A stretch of DNA of 39,780 nt, taken from NCBI GenBank assembly GCA_012837715.1, contig DUQR01000046.1, positions 1-39,780 on the forward strand, written 5' to 3'. The position numbers and the translations under genes were made by a program. The stretch is from Bacillota bacterium (GTDB taxonomy: Bacteria; Bacillota; UBA4882; UBA10575). Positions 33,356 to 39,780 of this stretch are shown in pieces. Numbering within the stretch: position 1 is the first letter of the stretch; each line of letters opens with the position of its first letter. The notes beneath the pieces are model-generated. The model had not been told where the DNA came from and did no database searches. It saw nothing but the letters and a program-made list of their open reading frames with translations.

Positions 33356-33606
33356 GTGGTTCCTACCTGATCCTTGAGAGCCAAGGAGAACCCGTTGAAG
33401 GCTTGGATGACCGGTGGCGTTTCCATCCCGAGCGGCCTGTTCTACGCCAATATACGCTGGAGTATGCTTTTAACGGGGGCCTACAGCACAAGCTGGGTAC
33501 CGGTGCGGCCGATCCCGGCCGATCATTTTGGTTTGAAAAGGTCTGGCAGGAATACCAAGGAAAAAAGATCTTTACCAACGAGCCGGAAAAGCAGAGCGGG
33601 AGGTGA
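33356..33606 (+). pseudogene. Small protein in the oxidoreductase operon, apparent frameshift near the start
   Basis: GTG at 33356 after AGGGAGGAAG begins V-P but stops after four codons. One base shift at TTCCTACC (33359-33364), as if CCC had become CC, opens YLILESQGEPVEGLDDRWRF followed by HPERPVLRQYTLEYAFNGGLQHK and on to the stop at 33606. The repaired protein has about 83 residues, no membrane segment, many aromatic and charged residues. It sits five bases before the Gfo/Idh gene. Family not recognised. A later TTG/ATG start within the open frame at 33403 would give 67 residues but has no ribosome site. Confidence 0.5.
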
Positions 33607-33613
33607 TTTCTTG

Positions 33614-34813
33614 ATGGGAGAACCGCTGACCATTGTCCTGGTGGGCGCCGGGGGCTACGGCAACTTTTATGTGGAGGCCATGCTAGAGGCGGAGCAACGG
33701 GATTTTCGGGTGGTGGGGGTGGTTGAGCCTAATCCTGCCGGCTGCCGGCGGCTGGATGATCTAATGGACAAAAACATCCCTTTTTACCACACTTTAGAAG
33801 ATTTTTACGCCGGGCGCCGGGCAGACCTGGCGATTATTTCCTCGCCGTTTCAGTTTCATGCTTCCCAGATCATCGCTGCGGTTAACGCCGGCAGTCATGT
33901 GCTTTGTGAAAAACCCTTATGTGTCACGGTGGAAGAGGGAAAAGCAATCATTGCCGCCCGGAAAAAAACCAGCAAACTTGTGGCCATCGGGTACCAGTGG
34001 TCTTTTAGCAGGGCTATACAGGAGTTGAAAAAGGAGATCATCAGCGGTCGGTTGGGTCGGCCCCGTCGACTGAAAACCATGGCTTTCTGGCCGCGGGATT
34101 TCGCCTATTACCGGCGGAACGACTGGGCCGGGCGGATCAAGGATCGCCAAGGCCGTTGGGTGTTGGATAGTGTGGTCAGTAATGCCACCGCCCATTTTCT
34201 ACATAATATGTTGTTTCTGCTCGGACCCAATTTCGGGGAAAGTGCCTTTCCCGCCAGCCTCACGGCGGAATTATACCGGGCGAATGCCATCGAAAACTAC
34301 GATACGGCAGCCCTCCGTCTCCAGACAGCCTGCGGGACCGAAGTCATGTTTTATGCCACCCATGCCACCTTGGAAAAAGTAGAACCAGTTTTTTTCTTTG
34401 AGTTTGAAAAGGCCGTCGTTAATTATAACCAGAATGAGGACAGGAAGATTAAAGCCACCTTTACGGACGGTAAGACAAAAGTCTACGGCGACCCCTTTGC
34501 TGGGGAGGAGAATAAACTCTGGGCAACCATTGCGGCGCTTAGGGAAGGGAAGCCTGTTCCTTGCGGGCCGGAAGCCGCGATGCCCCAAGTGGTCTGTGTC
34601 AACGGGATGCAAGAAGTGGGGGAGATAACCCCGTTTCCGCCCGGGTTAATCCGTTACCGGACCGGCGACCAAGGAGAAAAGACCGGGGTTTATGTGGCGG
34701 GGTTGGCCCAAGATTTATGCGGCTGTTATGAACAATGGAAGTTACCAGCCGAAGCCGGGGTAGCCTGGGCCCGACCGGGGAGAACCAAGTATTTCGCGGT
34801 GGACCTGGTGTGA
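33614..34813 (+). CDS. Gfo/Idh/MocA family oxidoreductase
   Basis: 399 residues. N-terminal Rossmann domain IVLVGAGGYGNFYVEAML (about 7-24), then NAGSHVLCEKPLCVTVEEG with the catalytic EKP lysine, and the alpha/beta substrate domain (GYQWSFSRAIQELKKEIISGRLGRPR). Enzymes of this family oxidise or reduce sugars and inositols with NAD(P). ATG at 33614; a TTG one codon earlier also fits the GGGAGG site. The C-terminal 70 residues (YVAGLAQDLCGCYEQ...KYFAVDL) are an extension seen in a subset of the family. Last gene of the oxidoreductase operon. Confidence 0.9.
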   Translation: MGEPLTIVLVGAGGYGNFYVEAMLEAEQRDFRVVGVVEPNPAGCRRLDDLMDKNIPFYHTLEDFYAGRRADLAIISSPFQFHASQIIAAVNAGSHVLCEKPLCVTVEEGKAIIAARKKTSKLVAIGYQWSFSRAIQELKKEIISGRLGRPRRLKTMAFWPRDFAYYRRNDWAGRIKDRQGRWVLDSVVSNATAHFLHNMLFLLGPNFGESAFPASLTAELYRANAIENYDTAALRLQTACGTEVMFYATHATLEKVEPVFFFEFEKAVVNYNQNEDRKIKATFTDGKTKVYGDPFAGEENKLWATIAALREGKPVPCGPEAAMPQVVCVNGMQEVGEITPFPPGLIRYRTGDQGEKTGVYVAGLAQDLCGCYEQWKLPAEAGVAWARPGRTKYFAVDLV

Positions 34814-34824
34814 AGGAGGAAAGA

Positions 34825-34896
34825 TTGACTATTATTTGGGCCGGTCTTTGTTGGGGCAAGTCTAACGCTGGCCGTACAGATGAAAAAGGGAAATAG
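34825..34896 (+). CDS. Possible 23-residue leader peptide
   Basis: TTG at 34825 follows AAGGAGGAAAGA, an excellent ribosome site only a few bases after the Gfo/Idh stop. It encodes MTIIWAGLCWGKSNAGRTDE and three more residues, and its stop at 34896 overlaps the ribosome site of the ABC gene. It may couple translation to the ABC genes or be a remnant. No homology recognised. Confidence 0.3.
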   Translation: MTIIWAGLCWGKSNAGRTDEKGK

Positions 34897-34907
34897 GAGG
34901 GAAGAAT

Positions 34908-35825
34908 TTGGTTGAATTAAAAAAGGTCTCGAAAAGTTTTGCCAATGTGCAAGCGGTTAACAACCTCTCCTTTACCGCGCGGGAAGGAGAGATCTTCGGC
35001 TTATTAGGGCCAAACGGCGCCGGGAAATCCACGACTATCCGCATGATCCTTGGTATTTACCTTCCCGACTCCGGGACCATTTATTTTAATGGCAAACGCT
35101 TGGTGGAAAAAGACAAGAACCGCATCGGCTATCTTCCCGAAGAACGGGGCTTATATAAACGGTTGAAAGTCAACGATGCTCTCCTTTATATGGCCGAATT
35201 GAAAGGAAAAAAAAGAAAAGAGACCCAACCGCGTATCGACTACCTATTGGAAGAGCTGGATCTGCTTAGTTGGAAAGAGCGTAAAGTAGAAGAGCTTTCC
35301 AAGGGGATGAGCCAGAAAATCCAGTTTATTTCCACCATTGCCCATGATCCGGAGATTATTTTCCTTGATGAACCTTTCTCTGGCCTTGACCCGGTCAGTT
35401 CGGACCAGCTCTTAGATTTAATTCTCGCGCTTAAAAAAGAAGGGAAAACTGTCATCCTGAGCACCCATATTATGGACCAGGCAGAACGGTTGTGTGATCG
35501 CATTCTGCTGATTAACCGCGGTTGCGAGGTGCTTTCCGGAAGCTTGGAAGAGATCAAGGCCCAATATGGCCGGCGAACCATTAAGGTCGAGTTTGATGGG
35601 GACGGGGATTTTATCTCCTCTTTGCCGCAAGCGGCTTCCGTACGCTCCTATCCCCGGTGGGCGGAGATTGATTTAAAACCGGGCATCGATAGCAATGAGC
35701 TTCTTTCCATCCTTATGGAGCGGGTTTCGATCCAAAGATTTGAATTGAGCGCTCCGACGCTCCATAGCATTTTTATCCGGGAGATTGGAAATCCGGAAGA
35801 TAAAGGAGGGGAACCGGATGCATAA
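34908..35825 (+). CDS. ABC exporter ATPase, NatA type
   Basis: 305 residues. Walker A GPNGAGKST (about 34-42), signature LSKGMSQKIQ, Walker B IIFLDEP and switch STHIMDQAE. The C-terminal DUF4162-like domain is present. TTG start with GGAGGG upstream. The downstream permease begins eight bases before this stop, so the two are coupled. Together they resemble NatAB sodium/drug exporters. Confidence 0.93.
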   Translation: MVELKKVSKSFANVQAVNNLSFTAREGEIFGLLGPNGAGKSTTIRMILGIYLPDSGTIYFNGKRLVEKDKNRIGYLPEERGLYKRLKVNDALLYMAELKGKKRKETQPRIDYLLEELDLLSWKERKVEELSKGMSQKIQFISTIAHDPEIIFLDEPFSGLDPVSSDQLLDLILALKKEGKTVILSTHIMDQAERLCDRILLINRGCEVLSGSLEEIKAQYGRRTIKVEFDGDGDFISSLPQAASVRSYPRWAEIDLKPGIDSNELLSILMERVSIQRFELSAPTLHSIFIREIGNPEDKGGEPDA

Positions 35826-37041
35826 GGTTTTCACAATTATCAGGGAAGAATTTAAGATGACCGCTGCCAACCGCGCTTTTATTCTTTTAACAATCCTTGG
35901 TCCATTCTTAATTGGGGCGATTACAATCCTGCCTGGACTTTTAGCGAATAAAGCCTTAAATCCGGAAAAGGAGTATCAAATTGGCCTTTACGTGCAAGAC
36001 CAGAGCTTTGCCGCTGAACTCAGTGAACGGTTAAGAGAAGGGAAGATTATTCTCCGACACGGAGCAGATCTGGAAAGCTTGAAAAGCCAAGTGGTCAGCG
36101 GGGAACTGGAGGGTCTTTTGGTTATTCCCGCTCACTATATGGAAGAGCGAATATTTACCTATTATACTAAGCAAGGCGGTAATCTTTACGTCACCCAAGC
36201 GATTGAAGGGGTATTAGGGGGAATTATTGTCAGTAAACGCCTGGCCGAAGAGGGGTTGGATCCGGGGCGGATCGCTAGCCTTACCGCGCGACCTTCCCTG
36301 AAAACCATGACCATTGATCAGGAAGGAAAAGAAAAAAGCCAGGATGTGATGGAAGTTCTTTTAATCGCGCTTACATTTGTGATGATGATTTATATGACCG
36401 TTATCCTCTATGGACAATCGATTGGTCGTTCGGTTTTGATGGAGAAAACATCGAAGACAGTGGAGATTCTACTCTCGTCGGTCTCCCCGTCAGCGATTAT
36501 GTTCGGGAAAATTTTTGGCAAAGGGTGTGCCGCCATTCTCCAAAGCGGAATTTGGGTTTCGATGGCGATTTTTATCGTTAAGATTGTTGGTCCCCGGTTT
36601 GGGCTGGCCATTCCGGCTGCTTTGACGGTTAGTAATTTTCTCTATCTATTTTCCTTTTTTATCTTGGCCTTTTTCCTTTATGCCGCCATTTACGCCGCCC
36701 TTGGCGCCGCCGCCGAAGATGAGCAGCACCTAAACCAGTTGCTTTGGCCGGTTTTACTCTTTCTGATCGTTCCGATGGTCATGATCTCCGGCTTGATTTT
36801 TAATCCGGAAAGTAGTATTGCCATCTTTTTTTCGCTTTTCCCCTTTACTGCTCCGCTGGTCATGTTGATCCGGGTGCTCGTGGCGGCTCCTCCTTTCCTT
36901 GAGATTCTACTTTGCTACGGCTTAATAATCGCCACTATCGGAATTATTGTCCTTCTTTCTTCACGGATTTTCCGGATTGGGATCCTGATGACCGGGAAAA
37001 AGTTCAACTTTAAACAGATTCTTTCCTGGTTATGGCGATAA
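35818..37041 (+). CDS. ABC exporter permease, NatB type
   Basis: 407 residues. One N-terminal helix, a large extracytoplasmic domain (about 45-190), then five to six C-terminal helices with the GQSIGRSVLMEKTSKTVEILLSSVSP motif of ABC-2 permeases. ATG at 35818 with AAAGGAGGGG upstream, overlapping the ATPase stop. The ABC2_membrane_3 family exports Na+, peptides or drugs; the cargo is not determined. Confidence 0.92.
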   Translation: MHKVFTIIREEFKMTAANRAFILLTILGPFLIGAITILPGLLANKALNPEKEYQIGLYVQDQSFAAELSERLREGKIILRHGADLESLKSQVVSGELEGLLVIPAHYMEERIFTYYTKQGGNLYVTQAIEGVLGGIIVSKRLAEEGLDPGRIASLTARPSLKTMTIDQEGKEKSQDVMEVLLIALTFVMMIYMTVILYGQSIGRSVLMEKTSKTVEILLSSVSPSAIMFGKIFGKGCAAILQSGIWVSMAIFIVKIVGPRFGLAIPAALTVSNFLYLFSFFILAFFLYAAIYAALGAAAEDEQHLNQLLWPVLLFLIVPMVMISGLIFNPESSIAIFFSLFPFTAPLVMLIRVLVAAPPFLEILLCYGLIIATIGIIVLLSSRIFRIGILMTGKKFNFKQILSWLWR

Positions 37042-37136
37042 GATAGAACATGTTAAAGCAAAGGACAACGCGACAAGCCCGGATCAGGACGGTGGATGGA
37101 GCATAGGTTAGGGCCGTAGTTTGGCTGGGAAGGAAA

Positions 37137-37173
37137 AACGGATCAGGAAACCCTTGCGGTTTCTTGATCCGTT
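37137..37173 (-). terminator. Terminator between convergent permease and deacetylase genes
   Basis: AACGGATCA.GAAACC pairs with GGTTTC.TGATCCGTT (one G.T position). Minus-strand reading is followed by TTTTTCC, so it ends the deacetylase transcript; the rightward permease transcript would also meet it. Confidence 0.75.
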
Positions 37174-37201
37174 AAAAACGTAGGAGGGGATTTTTCTGTA
37201 A

Positions 37202-38305
37202 TCAACTTCCAGACCGGTAGGCTTGGACCGGCAGGAGGTTGGTTAAGGGGACGATCTCATACCCTAACCCCTGTAACGTAATAATGAGGTCGGCGAGGGC
37301 GTCAACGGAAGGGGTGAGATCCTGTCCGGCTCCACCGGCGGAATGCATGAGGATAATCGACCCGGCTTGGATCTGGGTTAGAATATTCGTCAGGATTTCA
37401 TCGGCTTGTTTAGCTTTCCAGTCTCCGGAATCCACCGACCAGTTGATCATTTGGTAGCCCGCTGCCACCAAGTGATCCAAACCTTCCTCTGTCATTTCAC
37501 CGTAAGGGGGGCGGAGCAAGGCTGTTCTTTGGCCGGAGATCTTTTCAAGGAGTGCTTCGTTTTTTTGGACTTCGGCGACGATTTGCTCCGGAGTCATTTT
37601 TCGAAAATCCGGATGGCTGTAGGAGTGGTTGGCAACCAGATGTCCTTCCCGGACCATGCGGGTGACTACCCATTCCCGGCCGGGGATATTAATGCCCTTT
37701 AAAAAGAAGGTGGCCTTGACGCCGTACTGGCCCAGAAGATCCAAGATTTGCGGGGTGTATTCCAGATCGGGTCCGTCGTCAAAGGTAAGGGCTACTTGTT
37801 TACGGCTGTTGTCCCCGTGGAGGAAGACTTTTCCCGGATGTCTAGCCATTAAATCCGGGATATTCCAGACATATGAGCTTCCTCCTCCGTTGGTGGATGA
37901 AGGGCTTGGCGCCGGGTTAGCCGGTACCTTTAACCATTGTCCCCCATAGATCCGGTCGGCGGTTAAGTTGTTGCGTTGCCGTAACCAGCCCACATCGGTC
38001 TTATATTTCTGGGCGATCGTGTAAAGGCTGTCGTTCCTTTGCACGGTATAAAGGTCTTCATCGGCTAAGGTCGCGGGTGGAGGAATTAGGATGACCTGCC
38101 GGGGAAGGATCAAGTCGGCTTGGGTTAAGTGGTTATGGGCGACTAGGCTTTCTAATGAAACCCCGTGCCATTGGGCAATCTGATAAACCGTATTACCGGG
38201 TTGGACCCGATAAACCCGGGACGCCAGGGCCGGGAGGGTAAGTCCGGATAACAATAGGAAGGTGAAGGACAAAGTGAGGGAAAAACGGGCTCGCTTGTGC
38301 AACAT
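37202..38305 (-). CDS. LysM-containing polysaccharide deacetylase
   Basis: 367 residues. Signal peptide (1-29, cleavage after ALA), two LysM domains (about 31-75 and 85-127), a Ser/Pro linker, then a NodB domain with TFDDGPD (174-180), HSYSHPD (H227, H231), RPPYGE and a LMHS motif. These are the metal-binding and catalytic motifs of carbohydrate esterase family 4. It is secreted, binds peptidoglycan through LysM and deacetylates a cell-wall or chitin-like glycan. AAGGAGG upstream of the ATG. Common in spore formers. Confidence 0.95.
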   Translation of the reverse strand: MLHKRARFSLTLSFTFLLLSGLTLPALASRVYRVQPGNTVYQIAQWHGVSLESLVAHNHLTQADLILPRQVILIPPPATLADEDLYTVQRNDSLYTIAQKYKTDVGWLRQRNNLTADRIYGGQWLKVPANPAPSPSSTNGGGSSYVWNIPDLMARHPGKVFLHGDNSRKQVALTFDDGPDLEYTPQILDLLGQYGVKATFFLKGINIPGREWVVTRMVREGHLVANHSYSHPDFRKMTPEQIVAEVQKNEALLEKISGQRTALLRPPYGEMTEEGLDHLVAAGYQMINWSVDSGDWKAKQADEILTNILTQIQAGSIILMHSAGGAGQDLTPSVDALADLIITLQGLGYEIVPLTNLLPVQAYRSGS

Positions 38306-38470
38306 AAGTATCCTCCTTAACCATGATGGGCTATTTGCCGGGCGGGCGGATTACATAATATAATGCGCCCTCCTTTTTTTATTTGCGGGTTAGGTGAGGA
38401 TACCTTTAAGTAAAAGGTGGAAAACCGGAAGTTAAACACTACATAATTGTTTTGGAATTCCTTTTAATGC

Positions 38471-39046
38471 TCACACCGTAAAACTTTGCTCAGACTGCTC
38501 TTTCTTTTTCCTTTTTTCGATGGCGGCGCACCGCCAACATAAGGCTTTGTACATATCTTTACCGCCTACCAAGATCTGTTCTTTCTTGTCCACCACACTA
38601 AAACTGATATTAGCCGGAACAAAACAGTTTTCGCAGACCGCATGTAATTTAGTAACATCACTGGCGATTGCCATTAAGGCGGGCATGATCCCGAAGGGTT
38701 CGCCCTCCGAATCCATATCGAGGCCACAGGCAATAAAAATTTTCTCCGTCCCACTCTGTTCCAATTCCTTGAGGAGCCGGTAGAGCTCATCACTGAAAAA
38801 CTCGGCTTCGTCAAAACCGATTACATCATTTTCATTGATGATCTCTTCAAGAGCAGCGCGGTCTTTCCGCCCTACGGTAATCGAATCAAACTCTTTTCCG
38901 TTATGGGTTCTTACTTTTGTGGTTCGCGTGTCCAGATCCGGTTTGATCAGGGCGACCCGGCGCCGGGCAATCCGGTGACGCTCTAATCGTCGTAATAGTT
39001 CTTCGGTTTTACCTGCAAACATTCCACCAGTAATGACCTCTAACAT
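38471..39046 (-). CDS. tdk: Thymidine kinase
   Basis: 191 residues, the usual length of type II enzymes. P-loop GGMFAGKTEE (7-16), FDEAEFF, and zinc-ribbon cysteines in CENC and CWRC. It phosphorylates thymidine for dTTP salvage. ATG at 39046 has AGGAG ten bases upstream; an in-frame start 20 codons earlier lacks a site. An NrdR-like box about 85 bases upstream suggests control with dNTP synthesis. Confidence 0.95.
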   Translation of the reverse strand: MLEVITGGMFAGKTEELLRRLERHRIARRRVALIKPDLDTRTTKVRTHNGKEFDSITVGRKDRAALEEIINENDVIGFDEAEFFSDELYRLLKELEQSGTEKIFIACGLDMDSEGEPFGIMPALMAIASDVTKLHAVCENCFVPANISFSVVDKKEQILVGGKDMYKALCWRCAAIEKRKKKEQSEQSFTV

Positions 39047-39128
39047 AGCTGTTTCACTCCTAATGGGCTTTTTCCGTTGTTCTTTGCTCCAACAATTATA
39101 ATACAATCTATTGATAGCTTAACTTAAA

Positions 39129-39144
39129 ACACTATATATTGTAT
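39129..39144. promoter_or_regulatory. NrdR-box-like motif upstream of tdk
   Basis: ACACTATATATTGTAT matches 15 of 16 positions of acaCwAtATaTwGtgt. It lies just upstream of the likely tdk -10 (TATAAT on the minus strand near 39100), a position suited to repression when dATP is high. A single box is seen; NrdR usually uses two. Confidence 0.6.
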
Positions 39145-39290
39145 TATAATCTGTTTTATTAGTTGCAACGCAAAAAGCTTAAAATAACTTTTGTATTCTT
39201 TGGTAATCATAGCATAAAAAAAGGGCTTTCACCAGTTTTACCGCTATATTAAATTCAACCCGGTTTGCTGGTTTTTATGGGTCAGCATGG

Positions 39291-39296
39291 TATAAT
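39291..39296 (+). promoter_or_regulatory. Extended -10 promoter of the ABC exporter gene
   Basis: TATAAT at 39291-39296 is preceded by TGG, an extended -10, with no good -35. The leader to the ATG is about 90 bases. Confidence 0.5.
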
Positions 39297-39389
39297 GCTA
39301 GAAGGGAGTGGCTAACGTCCAGGATAGACCAGTTAATGAAGTAAAATTTTAAAGGAAAGTATAAAGTTGAAGTTGGAGGAAAACAGTTG

Positions 39390-39780
39390 ATGAGTCCAAA
39401 AATGAAAAAATTCTTCTCCTACTACCGGCCATACCTTAAGATCTTTAGCCTCGATATGATCTGTGCTTTGCTGGCGGCTGGGATTAATCTGGTATTTCCC
39501 TTAATTGTCCGCTATATTGCCATCGATTTGCTACAGCCAGCCCGACCGGCGCCTACGACTTCGTTTTTATTGATTGCTTCGGCTTTAGTGGTGATGACCA
39601 TTGCCGAGTATTACTGTAACTTTTTTATCACCTTCTATGGACATGTGATGGGTGCCAGGATGGAAGCGGATCTTAGGAATGAACTTTTTGCCCATCTCCA
39701 GAAGTTGTCCTTTAGTTACTATGACAACCAGAAGACCGGCCAGATTATGTCCCGGATTACCAATGACCTTTTCGAAATCA
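39390..39780 (+). CDS. ABC exporter, fused permease-ATPase type (3' end outside window)
   Basis: The first 130 residues are visible: KKFFSYYRPYLKIFSLDMICALLAAGINLVFPLIVRYI is the first helix of an exporter membrane domain. Later MGARMEADLRNELFAHLQKLSFSYYDNQKTGQIMSRITNDL is the coupling-helix signature of MsbA/LmrA/BmrA-type exporters. ATG at 39390 with TTGGAGGA upstream. The ATPase half is expected beyond the right edge. Confidence 0.9.
   Translation, partial: MSPKMKKFFSYYRPYLKIFSLDMICALLAAGINLVFPLIVRYIAIDLLQPARPAPTTSFLLIASALVVMTIAEYYCNFFITFYGHVMGARMEADLRNELFAHLQKLSFSYYDNQKTGQIMSRITNDLFEI

Overview
The window looks like chromosome from an anaerobic, spore-forming Bacillota (Clostridia/Limnochordia-like). 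The evidence is Firmicutes-type AGGAGG ribosome binding sites with many TTG and GTG starts, near-consensus sigma-A promoters, and families typical of that group: a YlmC/YmxH sporulation protein, a NusG domain II protein, a DUF421 + DUF4363 pair, a DUF134/DUF5320 pair, SatD, and a LysM-polysaccharide deacetylase. No phage, insertion sequence or CRISPR array is visible. There is one RNA gene, tRNA-His.

Left part (1-11,830): a carbohydrate locus. A C-terminal fragment of a PF10091 glucoamylase-like enzyme runs rightward. It faces a leftward operon in the order lacI-type repressor, GH94 phosphorylase, secreted protein with three tandem modules, ABC sugar-binding protein, two ABC permeases, GH35 glycosidase. 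The repressor promoter is a perfect TTGACA-17-TATAAT. The same perfect 12-bp palindrome TTAACCGGTTAA lies at its transcription start and again just upstream of the GH94 gene. The gene set resembles the Listeria sophorooligosaccharide (beta-1,2-glucan) operon, so import and phosphorolysis of a beta-glucan-like oligosaccharide is the best inference. The triple-module protein is the least familiar part.

Middle (11,880-25,900): housekeeping and small regulatory genes. In order: two NrdR-box-like motifs with no reductase gene beside them, tRNA-His, a half-size GDT1/UPF0016 protein, NusG domain II protein, methyltransferase, YlmC, PHP phosphoesterase, SatD, M48 protease, guaA, DUF5320 protein, membrane serine hydrolase, DUF134 regulator, LOG-family protein, nitroreductase, DUF4363 and DUF421 proteins, and a GyrI-like effector-binding protein.

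Right part (25,900-39,780): a TetR-CPBP protease operon with duplicated operators; a decayed NHL-repeat gene; a methyltransferase and MFS pair; an oxidoreductase operon (Old Yellow Enzyme-like, zinc alcohol dehydrogenase, small protein, Gfo/Idh/MocA); a NatAB-type ABC exporter; a polysaccharide deacetylase; thymidine kinase with an upstream NrdR-like box; and the start of an ABC exporter cut by the right edge.

Several very short genes carry single-base frameshifts, three of which would be repaired by lengthening a CC to CCC. The long genes are all intact, so it is open whether these are true lesions or base-calling errors.
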